Assembly: GCA_905196835.1 (NCBI GenBank)
Contig: CAJJWN010000021.1
Coordinates: forward strand, 1-52,297
From: an uncultured Prevotella sp.
GTDB lineage: Bacteria; Bacteroidota; Bacteroidia; Bacteroidales; Bacteroidaceae
DNA length: 52,297 nucleotides
Direction: 5' to 3'
Shown piece by piece: positions 22,523-32,415 of this stretch (position 1 is its first letter; each line of letters begins with the position of its first letter). The notes beneath the pieces were generated by a model. The model was not told where the DNA came from and searched no databases. It saw only the letters and a program-made list of their open reading frames with translations. The position numbers were made by a program, and so were the translations under genes.

Positions 22523-25500
22523 ATGGTAAAACACATTAAAAGAATGCTGCTAAGCGCAGTGTTCCTCGCTTCAGGTGCGTTGGCGTTCGCCCAGCAGGTT
22601 GACGTCAGCGGCACGGTGAAAGACGAGGCCGGCGAGCCCGTAATCGGCGCGACCGTGGCCGAGGAGGGCACGAAGAACGCGACCATCACCGACTTTGACG
22701 GCAAATTCAGCCTGAAAACATCGGGCGACAAGCAGCTGACGGTGAGCTACATCGGCTACAAGACCGTAACCGTGAAGCCCGCGCCGCAGCTCGACATCGT
22801 AATGGTTGAGGACAACAAGATGATGGAAGAGCTTGTCGTCACCGGTTATACCACGCAGCGCAAGGCCGACTTGACCGGCGCCGTGTCGGTAGTCAACATG
22901 GACGACATCGCCGACCTCAACGAGAACAACCCCATGAAGGCTCTCCAGGGGCGCGTGCCGGGCATGAACATCACCGCCGACGGTAACCCAAGCGGCTCCG
23001 CGACAATCCGCATACGCGGTGTGGGCACGCTCAACAACAACGACCCGCTGTACATCATCGACGGCGTGCCGACCAAGGCCGGGATGCACGAGCTTAACGG
23101 AAACGACATCGAGTCGATACAGGTTTTGAAGGACGCGGCCTCCGCTTCAATATATGGTTCGCGCGCGGCGAACGGCGTCATCATCATAACCACTAAGAAA
23201 GGCAAGGCCGGACAGCTGAAAATAGACGTTGACGCGTCGCTCTCCGTGTCGATGTACGCCAACAAGCTTGACGTGCTCAACGCCAAGGAGTTCGGCCAGG
23301 CCATGTGGCAGGCATACGTGAACGACGGCCAGGACCCCAACACCAACCCGCTGGGCTACCGCTACGACTGGGGCTATGACGCCAACGGCTACCCCAAGCT
23401 GAACGGCATCTCGATGCAACGCTTCCTCGACTCGGGCAACACCGTACCCTCGGCAGACACCGACTGGGTGGACGAGACAACGCGCACCGGCATCGTGCAG
23501 AACTATAACGTAGCCGTAAGCAACGGCTCGGAAAAAGGCTCGTCGTACTTCTCGCTGGGCTATTACAAGAACCTCGGCATCATAAAGCACTCCGACTTCA
23601 ACCGCTTCTCGGCGCGCATGAACTCGGAGTACAAGCTCATCGACAACGTGCTGACCGTAGGCGAGCACTTTACTCTCAACCGCACGTCGGAAGTGCAGGC
23701 ACCCGGCGGCTTCTTGGAGAACGCCCTCCAGTTCAACCCCTCGCTCCCCGTGTATGACATCAACGGCGAGTTCGCAGGTCCGGTGGGCGGCTATCCCGAC
23801 AGGGAAAACCCCGTGGCACGCCTCGAGCGCAACGCTGACAACCGCTATACGTACTGGCGCATGTTCGGCGACGCTTACATAAACCTCAGCCTTTTCAAGG
23901 GTTTCAACATACGTTCTACCTTCGGTCTCGACTACGCGCAGAAGAAACAGCGCATCTTCACGTACCCCATAACCGAGGGCAACGTGGCCAACGACAAGAA
24001 CGCCGTTGAGGCCAAGCAGGAGCATTGGACAAAATGGATGTGGAACGCCGTGGCTACCTACAACCTTGAGATAGGCAAGCACCGCGGCGACGTGATGGCC
24101 GGTATAGAGCTTAACCGCGAGGACGACGAGTGGTTCTCGGGCTACAAGGAAGACTTTACCATACTCAACACCGACTTCATGTGGCCCGACGCCGGCGTAG
24201 GCTCTGCCCAGGCATACGGCTCGGGAGAAGGATATTCGCTCGTGTCGTTCTTCGGCAAGCTCAATTATACTTACGATGACAAGTACCTCTTCTCGCTTAC
24301 CGTGCGCCACGACGGCTCGTCGCGCTTCGGAAAGAACAACCGTTACGCCACCTTCCCGTCAGTTTCGCTCGGATGGCGCATCAGCCGCGAGAAGTTTATG
24401 AAGAACCTGACGTGGCTCGACGACCTCAAGCTGCGCGCCTCTTGGGGACAGACCGGTAACCAGGAAATATCCAACATCGCCCGCTACACCATCTATGTGC
24501 CCAATTACGGAGTGACCGAGTCGGGCGGACAGAGCTACGGAACGTCTTACGACATAGCCGGAACCAACGGCGGAAGCATACTTCAGTCGGGCTTCAAGCG
24601 CAACCAAATCGGCAACGACGACATCAAATGGGAGACTACCACACAGACAAACATAGGTTTTGACTTCTCCATGTTCCGTCAGACCCTTTACGGCTCGTTC
24701 GACTACTATTGGAAGAAGACCACCGACATACTCGTGCAGATGGCCGGCATCGCAGCCATGGGCGAGGGCAGTTCGCAGTGGATTAACGCCGGAGAGATGG
24801 AGAACCACGGCTTCGAGCTTAACCTCGGCTACCGCAACCAGACTTCGTTCGGCCTGAAATACGACATCGCCGCCAACATCTCGGCTTACCGCAACAAGAT
24901 TACCGCGCTGCCCGCCACCGTCGCAGCGAACGGAACCTTCGGTGGAAACGGCGTGAAGAGCGTCATAGGACACCCCAACGGAGCGCAGGTAGGATATGTT
25001 GCCGACGGCATATTCAAGTCGCAGGAAGAGGTTGACAACCACGCAACGCAGGAAGGTGCGGCGCCAGGACGCATACGCTGGCGCGACCTTGACGGCAACG
25101 GCGTTATCAACGAAGCCGACCAGACGTGGATTTATGACCCCGTACCCGACTTCAGCTACGGCCTTAACATTTACCTTGAATACAAGAACTTCGACCTCAC
25201 GATGTTCTGGCAGGGTGTGCAGGGCGTCGATATAATCAGCGACCTGAAGAAAGAAACCGACCTTTGGAGCGGCCTGAACATAGGCAACCTAAACAAGGGA
25301 GCGCGTGTGCTTGACGCCTGGACGCCGCAGAACCCCAACTCAAGCATACCGGCGTTGTCGCTCAGCGATGTCAACAATGAGAAGCGTGTGTCTTCATATT
25401 TCGTTGAAAACGGCTCGTTCCTCAAGCTGCGTAACCTCCAGTTGGGCTACAACGTGCCCAAAGAGTTCGCCAAGAAACTCAAGATGGAGCGTCTGCGTTT

Positions 25501-25627
25501 CTACCTAAGCGCGCAGAACTTATGGACCATCAAGAGCAAGGACTTTACCGGCGTAGACCCCGAAAACCCCAACTTCGGCTATCCTATACCGCTGAACATC
25601 ACCTTCGGTATTAATGTAAGCTTCTAA
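22523..25627 (+). CDS. SusC/RagA family TonB-linked outer-membrane transporter
   Basis: 1034 residues. Signal peptide (1-24, ending LAFAQ), a carboxypeptidase-like regulatory domain (about 26-95, GTVKDEAGEPVIGATV), a TonB box region and plug (VVTGYTTQRKADLTGAVSVV at about 106 on, with RGVGTLNNNDPLYIIDGVP) and a 22-strand barrel to the C-terminal NITFGINVSF. It imports oligosaccharides into the periplasm with its SusD partner encoded 30 bases downstream. Together with the DUF4960 and GH32 genes this marks a fructan locus, as in the Bacteroides levan system; levan versus inulin preference cannot be read off. Confidence 0.95.
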   Translation: MVKHIKRMLLSAVFLASGALAFAQQVDVSGTVKDEAGEPVIGATVAEEGTKNATITDFDGKFSLKTSGDKQLTVSYIGYKTVTVKPAPQLDIVMVEDNKMMEELVVTGYTTQRKADLTGAVSVVNMDDIADLNENNPMKALQGRVPGMNITADGNPSGSATIRIRGVGTLNNNDPLYIIDGVPTKAGMHELNGNDIESIQVLKDAASASIYGSRAANGVIIITTKKGKAGQLKIDVDASLSVSMYANKLDVLNAKEFGQAMWQAYVNDGQDPNTNPLGYRYDWGYDANGYPKLNGISMQRFLDSGNTVPSADTDWVDETTRTGIVQNYNVAVSNGSEKGSSYFSLGYYKNLGIIKHSDFNRFSARMNSEYKLIDNVLTVGEHFTLNRTSEVQAPGGFLENALQFNPSLPVYDINGEFAGPVGGYPDRENPVARLERNADNRYTYWRMFGDAYINLSLFKGFNIRSTFGLDYAQKKQRIFTYPITEGNVANDKNAVEAKQEHWTKWMWNAVATYNLEIGKHRGDVMAGIELNREDDEWFSGYKEDFTILNTDFMWPDAGVGSAQAYGSGEGYSLVSFFGKLNYTYDDKYLFSLTVRHDGSSRFGKNNRYATFPSVSLGWRISREKFMKNLTWLDDLKLRASWGQTGNQEISNIARYTIYVPNYGVTESGGQSYGTSYDIAGTNGGSILQSGFKRNQIGNDDIKWETTTQTNIGFDFSMFRQTLYGSFDYYWKKTTDILVQMAGIAAMGEGSSQWINAGEMENHGFELNLGYRNQTSFGLKYDIAANISAYRNKITALPATVAANGTFGGNGVKSVIGHPNGAQVGYVADGIFKSQEEVDNHATQEGAAPGRIRWRDLDGNGVINEADQTWIYDPVPDFSYGLNIYLEYKNFDLTMFWQGVQGVDIISDLKKETDLWSGLNIGNLNKGARVLDAWTPQNPNSSIPALSLSDVNNEKRVSSYFVENGSFLKLRNLQLGYNVPKEFAKKLKMERLRFYLSAQNLWTIKSKDFTGVDPENPNFGYPIPLNITFGINVSF

Positions 25628-25657
25628 AATACACGCTAACCATAAAACAAGGAAACA

Positions 25658-27391
25658 ATGAAAAAACTGTTATATACAACCGCTTTGGGGCTTGCACTTC
25701 TCTGCACGGGCTGCTCGGACTTCCTCGAGGAGCAGGTGCCGCAGGGTACCATTGACAACGAACAGCTGAAAAACCCCGAATATGTGGACAATCTTGTCAT
25801 CTCGGCTTACGCCGGATGGATTTCGGCCGAGGACATCAACTCGTCCTTCTCGATGTGGAACTACGACGTCCGCTCGGACGATGCCTACAAGGGAGGCAAC
25901 GGAACGAGTGACGGCGACGTCTTCCACAACCTCGAAATATCGCAAGGCGTCATGACGACGGCATGGAACATCAACGACATGTGGCAGCGTCTGTACAACT
26001 GCATATCACGTGTCAATGCGGCGTTGCAGCAGCTCAACCAGCTTGACGAAAACTCTTATCCGCTCAAGCAGCAGCGTATCGCCGAGATGAAGTTCCTCCG
26101 CGGACACGGTCATTTCCTCCTCAAGCAGCTTTATAAGAACATAGTCTTCGCCAATGACGAAAACCTTTCGCCCGAGGAATACAACAACCTGTCGAACACT
26201 ACGTACTCGAACGACGAGGGATGGCAGCAGATAGCCAACGACTTCCAGTTCGCTTACGACAACCTTCCTGACACACAGGCCGACAAGGGACGTCCTACCA
26301 AGGCGTCGGCGGCAGCCTATCTGGCCAAGACTTACCTCTACAAGGCTTACCATCAGGACAATCCTGACAACAACGAGGTGACAGGCATTAATGCGGATGA
26401 CTTGAAGAAAGTAGTGCAGTACACAGAGAAAGCCATCTACCAGGCCGGAGGCTACGCCCTGGAGGCCGACTTCCACAACAACTTCCGTCCCGAACCGCAG
26501 TACGAGAACGGGCCGGAGTCGCTTTGGGCGATGCAGTATTCGATGAACGACGGCACCACGAACGGCAACTGCAACTGGTCTTTCGGCCTCATCGTGCCCA
26601 ACATTCCCGGCGTGACCGACGGTGGATGCGACTTCTACAAGCCGAGCCAGAACCTCGTAAACGCGTTCCGCACCGATGCCGACGGCCATCCGTATTTCGA
26701 CACTTTCAATGATGACGACTATGACGCGGCCACCGAAACCGCCGACCCGCGCCTCTTCCTGACCGTCGGAATGCCGGGTTTCCCGTATGAGTTCAACCCG
26801 AACTACATCATGGACAAGTCTTCTACATGGAGCCGCGGCAACGGTTTGTACGGCTATTACGTGACGCTTAAGCACAATGTTGACCCCGACAGCGAGTATC
26901 TTATAAAAGGTGCGTGGTGGGGAAGCCCGATGAACCACATCGTGCTTCGCTACGCCGACGTGCTCCTTATGCGTGCCGAGGCGCTCGTACAGCTTAACGA
27001 CGGACGCATTGACGAGGCCATAAGCATTGTCAATGAGGTGCGCAACCGCGCCAAGCAGAGCACCGGCATGATAGCCGACTACCCCGCCAAGTACGGCTGC
27101 ACGTTCAACATCCAGCCCTATACGGGCTCTTACGGCCATGACGAGGCGCTGAAAATAGTCAAGTTCGAGCGTCGTCTCGAGCTGGCGATGGAGAGCGACA
27201 GGTTCTTCGACCTGGTACGCTGGGGCGAGGCAAAGGAAGTCATTGACAAGTATTATGCCGAGGAGGCGGACAACTGCACGATATACCAGGGCGCGTCGTT
27301 CACCAAGAACAAGCACGAGTACCTGCCCATACCGTTCGCCCAAATCAGTGCAAGCAACGGCCATTACACGCAGAATTGCGGTGGATGGTGA
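25658..27391 (+). CDS. SusD/RagB family glycan-binding lipoprotein
   Basis: 577 residues. The lipobox LLCTGC puts the lipidated Cys at 19. The SusD N-terminal domain (DFLEEQVPQGTIDNEQL, then MWQRLYNCISRVNAAL and EMKFLRGHGHFLLKQLY) and the C-terminal RagB/SusD helical segment (HIVLRYADVLLMRAEALVQLN, later FERRLELAMESDRFFDLVRWGEA) are clear. It forms the hinged lid over the SusC barrel and presents the glycan. Cotranscribed with SusC. Confidence 0.95.
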   Translation: MKKLLYTTALGLALLCTGCSDFLEEQVPQGTIDNEQLKNPEYVDNLVISAYAGWISAEDINSSFSMWNYDVRSDDAYKGGNGTSDGDVFHNLEISQGVMTTAWNINDMWQRLYNCISRVNAALQQLNQLDENSYPLKQQRIAEMKFLRGHGHFLLKQLYKNIVFANDENLSPEEYNNLSNTTYSNDEGWQQIANDFQFAYDNLPDTQADKGRPTKASAAAYLAKTYLYKAYHQDNPDNNEVTGINADDLKKVVQYTEKAIYQAGGYALEADFHNNFRPEPQYENGPESLWAMQYSMNDGTTNGNCNWSFGLIVPNIPGVTDGGCDFYKPSQNLVNAFRTDADGHPYFDTFNDDDYDAATETADPRLFLTVGMPGFPYEFNPNYIMDKSSTWSRGNGLYGYYVTLKHNVDPDSEYLIKGAWWGSPMNHIVLRYADVLLMRAEALVQLNDGRIDEAISIVNEVRNRAKQSTGMIADYPAKYGCTFNIQPYTGSYGHDEALKIVKFERRLELAMESDRFFDLVRWGEAKEVIDKYYAEEADNCTIYQGASFTKNKHEYLPIPFAQISASNGHYTQNCGGW

Positions 27392-27420
27392 CATTTTAAC
27401 CAAATAAAAAGACATATAAC

Positions 27421-28821
27421 ATGAAACTGAATATAAAGCAATTTGCGGCCATGTTGTTTGCAGTTGTGACGGTGTTGGCCGTTGCTGGCTGTGATGACGA
27501 CAACACGTCAGACCTCCGCCTTGACGGAGACACATGGCTTACGTCCTTTGCATTGGACGGATATGAGGGCATAATCGACAACACCGCCAAGACGGTCAAG
27601 GTGGGAGTGCCCGAGATTTACGATGCACGCGCCATGGAAGTGACTGCCATCACGGCGTCAGAGGGCGCGGTAACGTCGATGAATGTTGGCGACGTGGCCG
27701 ATTTCTCGCTGCCACAGAGCATAACGGTTGTCAACGGAGACGCTTACTTTGACTATACGGTAAGCGTAGTACACGACGCCGCACGCATAACATCGTTCAA
27801 GGCGAACGGCTACATCGGCGTTATCAACGAGCAGAACCGCACCATCACCGTGCGTGTGCCCACTACGGCAGACGTAACCGCCATGACCACGGAGATTGTC
27901 ACTTCAGAGGGCGCTACGGTAACCCCGGCGTCAGGTCAGGTGGTCGATTTCACCGAGCCGGTAGAGTTTACGGTAACATACAACACCGCTACGGCGGTAT
28001 ATACAGTGACCGTCGTCAAGTCTGACGCGCCCAGCGCGGTCTACATCGGCCTGCCAGCCACCATCGACGGACTCGGTCTTGAGGAGCGCGCCGCAGCCGA
28101 CTGGATGCTGCTCAACGTGGCAAACGCCCAGTACGTTTCGTTCGAGGACGTGCGCACAGGCAACGTAGACCTTAGCGAATGTAAAGTAATGTGGTGGCAC
28201 CTGCACATCGACGGCGGCATTGACAACATGGAGAAGTTTGACAACGCGGCTCCCGAAGCATTGCAGGCCGTGCCTGCCGTAAAGGAGTTCTATGACAACG
28301 GTGGCTGCCTCCTGCTCTCACGCTTCGCCACATATTACGCCGCCAAGCTCGGCGCAACCCTCGACGGGAACAACCCGAACAACTGTTGGGGACAGGTAGA
28401 GGAGGATGGTGAAATCACTACCGGCCCGTGGAGCTTCTTCGTTGACGGGCATGAGGACCACCCGATATACAGCGGACTCGTGACAACCATTGACGGCAAG
28501 CAGGGCATTTACACCTGCGACACTGGCTACCGCATAACCAACAGCACTTGCCAGTGGCACATAGGAAGCGACTGGGGAGGCTATCCCACGCTTGACGACT
28601 GGCGCACGCTGCACGGCGGCATCGACCTCGGCTATGGCGGCGACGGCGCGGTGGTAGTATGGGAGTACCCGGAGAACGCAGCCGGAGGCCACATCCTCTG
28701 CATCGGCTCGGGAGCATACGACTGGTATTCTTACGACGTTGACACCACCAACGACCAGTATCACGGCAACGTGGCTACGCTCACTCTCAACGCAATCAAT
28801 TATCTTACAGCAGACAAGTAA
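27421..28821 (+). CDS. DUF4960 surface glycan-binding lipoprotein
   Basis: 466 residues. Lipobox LAVAGC with Cys at 24. Two immunoglobulin-like repeats (about 35-110 and 115-195, both with ITV/VTASEGA-type strands and a YTVTVV ending) precede a C-terminal domain of about 265 residues rich in aromatic residues (VMWWHLHIDGG, WHIGSDWGGYPTLDDW). The C-terminal part matches DUF4960, the family of the surface glycan-binding protein in the Bacteroides thetaiotaomicron levan locus. Its place directly after SusD, 29 bases away, is the expected one for such a binder. Confidence 0.85.
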   Translation: MKLNIKQFAAMLFAVVTVLAVAGCDDDNTSDLRLDGDTWLTSFALDGYEGIIDNTAKTVKVGVPEIYDARAMEVTAITASEGAVTSMNVGDVADFSLPQSITVVNGDAYFDYTVSVVHDAARITSFKANGYIGVINEQNRTITVRVPTTADVTAMTTEIVTSEGATVTPASGQVVDFTEPVEFTVTYNTATAVYTVTVVKSDAPSAVYIGLPATIDGLGLEERAAADWMLLNVANAQYVSFEDVRTGNVDLSECKVMWWHLHIDGGIDNMEKFDNAAPEALQAVPAVKEFYDNGGCLLLSRFATYYAAKLGATLDGNNPNNCWGQVEEDGEITTGPWSFFVDGHEDHPIYSGLVTTIDGKQGIYTCDTGYRITNSTCQWHIGSDWGGYPTLDDWRTLHGGIDLGYGGDGAVVVWEYPENAAGGHILCIGSGAYDWYSYDVDTTNDQYHGNVATLTLNAINYLTADK

Positions 28822-28839
28822 ATAAACAGACAAGCAACC

Positions 28840-28975
28840 AAGCCCCCTCCAAACATCCCCGAGGGGAGGCCTCCAATCCGCTTGCGGCAGGTGTAATTCA
28901 AATTAACTAATAGCAATTGAATATTAACCCATGCCGATTTTTCCCCTCCCCCTCGGGGGAGTTGGAGTGGGGCTT
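28840..28975. repeat. inverted pair of G/C palindromes, short form
   Basis: Left unit from 28840 (AAGCCCCCTCC, then CCCCGAGGGGAGG); right unit to 28975 (CCCTCCCCCTCGGGGGAG, then GGGGCTT) in the opposite orientation, with about 70 bases of A/T-rich spacer. It lies between the DUF4960 gene and the first GH32 gene. Length and layout are almost identical to 34206-34341. Confidence 0.8.
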
Positions 28976-28996
28976 GTCACTAACATTGAAAAAATT

Positions 28997-30577
28997 ATGA
29001 AGACCATGATATATTCTTTGGCGCTGGCGGCCATGATGACTGCATTCTGTGGCTGCTCTGACGATGACGACCCCGTGCTCACGCAGCGCGACTGGAGCGG
29101 CACGACCAACTACTTCGCGCCGACCGACGAGAACAAGGCGGACACGTATTACAAGCCTTACGTAGGCTATGTGGGCGACCCTATGCCCTTCTACGACCCC
29201 GTGGCAGGGGACTTCAAGGTGCTTTACCTGCAAGACTACCGCCCCAATCCTGCCGACACTTACCACCCGATATACGGCGTAAGCACAAAGGACGCGGCCA
29301 ACTATACTTCGCTCGGCGAGGTAATCCCCACCGGAACGGCGGCCGAGCCCGACGCGGCCATAGGTACGGGCAGCACCGTTTACAACGAGGCCGACAAGCT
29401 TTACTACACCTTCTACACCGGACATACCAGCAGCCGCGAGGTGGTTATGTACGCCACTTCGGCCGACTTCGAGACGTGGACTAAGGACCGCGCCTTCCGT
29501 CTGCGTGGAGACGACTACGGATATGCCGTCAACGACTTCCGCGACCCGTTCGTATTCAAGGGCGACGACGGCAAGTGGCACATGCTCGTGTCAACCAAAC
29601 AGAACTCGAAGGGCGTGCTTGCTGAGTTCACATCCGAAGATTTGAAGACATGGAGCCATGCAGGCGTGTTCATGACGATGATGTGGGACAGGTTCTACGA
29701 GTGCCCCGACGTGTTCAAGATGGGCGACTGGTGGTATCTGGTTTACTCCGAGAAGCACGCGGCCATACGCAAAGTGCAGTATTTCAAGGGCCGCACGCTC
29801 GACGAACTGAAGGCTACGACGGCTGGCGACGCAGGCAAATGGCCCGACGACCACGAGGGATTCCTCGACTCGCGCGCCTTCTATGCAGGCAAGACGGCAT
29901 CCGACGGCACCAACCGTTACATCTGGGGATGGTGCCCCACGCGCAAAGGCAACGACAATACAGAGGTCGGCGCTGACCCCAACGAGCCCGAATGGGCGGG
30001 CAACTTGGTAGCCCACAAGCTCATACAGCACGATGACGGCACGCTCACCCTCGGCGCGGTTGACGGCGTCGACGCGAAATATACCAAGCAAGGTGAGGCA
30101 GAAGTGATGGCGAAAAGCGACGAGGGCGTGGCAGAAAGCAACGGAACGTACACCCTTACGGGCGACGCCTACACGCTCTTCACGCGCCTGAACACCCACA
30201 ACCGCATATCGTTCACCGTCAAGACGGCCACGCAGGACGACAAGTTCGGCATCTCCCTCTGCCGCGGAACCGACTCTGAGAAATACTATTCAATCATAGT
30301 CAACCCCGAGGGCAGCGGCCGCCGCAAAATCAACTTCGAGGAAGAAGGCCCCGAAGGCAAGGGCTTCATCGCCGGAATTGACGGCTACCTGTTCAACGCC
30401 CCGGCGGACAACACCTACCGCGTAACCGTCTATACTGACAACTCCGTGTGCGTAGTCTACATCAACGACAACGTGGCTTACACCAACCGCATATACGGAA
30501 ACCAGAAGAACTGCTGGTCAATCAACTCCTACGGCGGCACCATCGAGGTGAGCGACGTTGACGTGCGCTACTACTAA
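28997..30577 (+). CDS. GH32 lipoprotein, endo-levanase-like
   Basis: 526 residues from ATG 28997. A frame 22 codons longer exists, but it is only translated repeat, and MKTMIYSLALAAMMTAFCGC is a proper lipoprotein signal (Cys20). The five-bladed GH32 domain carries the nucleophile in VGDPMPFYDP (D61, in place of the usual WMNDPNG), the transition-state stabiliser FRDPF (R182-P184) and the acid/base in ECPDVF (E235). A beta-sandwich follows from about residue 365. The divergent nucleophile motif and surface-lipoprotein form resemble the cell-surface endo-acting levanase of the Bacteroides levan locus; endo-action is inferred. Confidence 0.82.
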   Translation: MKTMIYSLALAAMMTAFCGCSDDDDPVLTQRDWSGTTNYFAPTDENKADTYYKPYVGYVGDPMPFYDPVAGDFKVLYLQDYRPNPADTYHPIYGVSTKDAANYTSLGEVIPTGTAAEPDAAIGTGSTVYNEADKLYYTFYTGHTSSREVVMYATSADFETWTKDRAFRLRGDDYGYAVNDFRDPFVFKGDDGKWHMLVSTKQNSKGVLAEFTSEDLKTWSHAGVFMTMMWDRFYECPDVFKMGDWWYLVYSEKHAAIRKVQYFKGRTLDELKATTAGDAGKWPDDHEGFLDSRAFYAGKTASDGTNRYIWGWCPTRKGNDNTEVGADPNEPEWAGNLVAHKLIQHDDGTLTLGAVDGVDAKYTKQGEAEVMAKSDEGVAESNGTYTLTGDAYTLFTRLNTHNRISFTVKTATQDDKFGISLCRGTDSEKYYSIIVNPEGSGRRKINFEEEGPEGKGFIAGIDGYLFNAPADNTYRVTVYTDNSVCVVYINDNVAYTNRIYGNQKNCWSINSYGGTIEVSDVDVRYY

Positions 30578-30596
30578 ACGCGGCAAACGGAAATCT

Positions 30597-30707
30597 AAGA
30601 GACGGCCTTTGGGCCTGCGAAAGGCCGTCTTTCACCCTCTAAAAGGCCGCCTTTTGCAGGCTGAAAGGCGGCATATTGCAAACCGCCTGACCGCCAGGCA
30701 GTTACGC
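30597..30707 (+). repeat. AAAGGCCGTCTTT element, copy D
   Basis: Four units (AGACGGCCTTTGGG, GAAAGGCCGTCTTTC, AAAAGGCCGCCTTTTGC, GAAAGGCGGCATATTGC) and a short-form tail (CCGCCTGACC, GCCAGGCAGTTACG). It separates the first GH32 gene from the secreted modular protein gene. Confidence 0.85.
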
Positions 30708-30780
30708 ACGGGCGGCAAAACGCCCAGAAAACACATGTATTTTGAATAAAACTTTACATTTAAACAAAACAAAACGACCT

Positions 30781-32226
30781 ATGAAAAAAATTTTTTTACT
30801 TGCCCTTTCGTTCTTTGCTTACACGGGCTTCGCACAGACAGTGCTGTGGGACGGCGACAATGTTAACGGTACACTATGGACTGACTGTAATCCTGATGTT
30901 GTGCAAAATCCCGACAAAAGCGGTATAAACACTTCTGAAAAGTGCATCAAGTTCACCATTGCAAAAGCCGGAGACAGGATTAGAATTCCGTTAAGGGAGT
31001 ATATGAAGCCAACCATGAACGGCAGTAAACGTGTGTCGCTGATGATAAATAAAAGAGGGAATGAGAATGTCGTGGTAGAACTTTCAGACCCTTGGGAAGG
31101 AACACAATATATTAATAAAGTCGCAACTTGGTATACAGATAATGGAGCATGGCAAAAGTTGGTGTTTGATTTTAGCCAGTTTGGTGAGTTTGATAAACCT
31201 GGAATTATCTCCATTACTGCGCAAAATGGAGGTAGTGTACCTGATGACCCGACCGTGTACGTTGACAACATAGTCATCGAACCGGCAACACTTGTGGGCG
31301 ATACGCCTCTTTCCGAAGTTGATAATAGCTCTCTCACAGGAAACATAAAGTTGAATGGTTTATGGATGAAAGAGTGCAAGTGTTCGTATCCTGATTTAGG
31401 AAAATGGGATGTTGTTTACGATGATTTCGCTGCACTTAAAGACAAAATATCTCCTTCTGTTACGTCCATCGACATGACGGAAGCCGTGTTGCAAGACGCT
31501 TATAACGCCTTCCTCGGTGTTAACAGGAACATCATCGTCTATGCTGACGAGACTGTCAACGGTGACAACGTGGCCATAAACGGCACGGCGGAGAAGGTTG
31601 TCCTTTCGCAGGATTATACGTTCAGCATCCCCACCGACTTCACGGCGAAGAGTGTAACGGTGGAGAAGCCGCTCGCGGCGGGCTACAACGCCCTCGTGCT
31701 TCCCTTCGACGTTACAGCCGCAGAGCTTGGGGCCGAGGCCCTTTCGACATGCACCGGCGTTAGCGGCGACGGCGCGGAGAAGACCGTTGTGCTGGCCGAC
31801 GCGGAGACGGTGACGGCCAACACCCCGATGATAGCCAGCGTTGCCGAGACAAAGGAGAGCCTTGTGTTCGGCGAAAGGACGTTCAAGGCCACTACCGCCG
31901 CACCAGCTTCAGGCGAGTTCAAGGGCGTTTACGCTCCGCAGAGTGCCGCCGGCATGTGGCTCATCGGCGGCGACGGCACGTTCAGTAAGGGTGCCGACGA
32001 CGCACAGGTTACCGCCTTCGGCGCATACTGGGACGTTCCCGGAGCCACCGCTTTGAGCCTCGGCACCAGCACGGGCATCACCGGCGTTGAGGCCGACGGC
32101 GGCCAAATGGTAGACGTCTACACCATCGGCGGCGTGAAGGTGCGCACGGCCGAGGCTGCCACCGCACTCGACGGACTGGCAAAGGGCGTGTACATCGTGG
32201 CCGGAAAGAAGTATGTTGTAAGGTAA
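30781..32226 (+). CDS. secreted modular protein of the fructan locus, unknown function
   Basis: 481 residues from ATG 30781, which begins a good signal peptide (MKKIFLLALSFFAYTGFAQ). Residues about 20-165 look like a carbohydrate-binding-type beta-sandwich (FTIAKAGDRIRIPL, WQKLVFDFSQFGEF, YVDNIVIEPA); about 300-430 is a domain common in Prevotella surface proteins (YNALVLPFDVTAAELG, GVYAPQSAAGMWLIGGDG); the end (YTIGGVKVRTAEAATALDGLAKGVYIV) is a C-terminal sorting-like module. No catalytic motif is seen. Placed between two GH32 genes, it may be an additional fructan binder. The 5' half (to about 31480) is A/T-richer than the 3' half. Confidence 0.75.
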   Translation: MKKIFLLALSFFAYTGFAQTVLWDGDNVNGTLWTDCNPDVVQNPDKSGINTSEKCIKFTIAKAGDRIRIPLREYMKPTMNGSKRVSLMINKRGNENVVVELSDPWEGTQYINKVATWYTDNGAWQKLVFDFSQFGEFDKPGIISITAQNGGSVPDDPTVYVDNIVIEPATLVGDTPLSEVDNSSLTGNIKLNGLWMKECKCSYPDLGKWDVVYDDFAALKDKISPSVTSIDMTEAVLQDAYNAFLGVNRNIIVYADETVNGDNVAINGTAEKVVLSQDYTFSIPTDFTAKSVTVEKPLAAGYNALVLPFDVTAAELGAEALSTCTGVSGDGAEKTVVLADAETVTANTPMIASVAETKESLVFGERTFKATTAAPASGEFKGVYAPQSAAGMWLIGGDGTFSKGADDAQVTAFGAYWDVPGATALSLGTSTGITGVEADGGQMVDVYTIGGVKVRTAEAATALDGLAKGVYIVAGKKYVVR

Positions 32227-32243
32227 TGCCAGCCATGCTGGTT

Positions 32244-32356
32244 TGCAAGAGACGGCCTTTCGGGCTGTGAAAGGCCGTCTTTTGCACGCCGAAAGGCCAC
32301 CTTTTGCACTGCAAAAGACGGCATATTGGCAAGCCATTGACAGCCAGGCAGTTGCA
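32244..32356 (+). repeat. AAAGGCCGTCTTT element, copy E
   Basis: Four units (AGACGGCCTTTCGGG, GAAAGGCCGTCTTTTGC, GAAAGGCCACCTTTTGC, AAAAGACGGCATATTGGC) and a short-form tail (CCATTGACA, GCCAGGCAGTTGC). It lies between the modular protein gene and the second GH32 gene. The changed unit AAAGGCCACCTTT shows that unit variants arise. Confidence 0.85.
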
Positions 32357-32415
32357 CGGCGGCTGCCGGACGGCGCGGAAACGGTATGATATAGAACATA
32401 AAAAAGCAGATAACC

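Noticed and set aside
26006..27535. Long minus-strand frame opposite susD
   Set aside because: Antisense to a clear SusD gene with no domain of its own.
28931..28996. Upstream start for the first GH32 gene
   Set aside because: Would place a translated palindrome before a complete lipoprotein signal peptide that starts at 28997.
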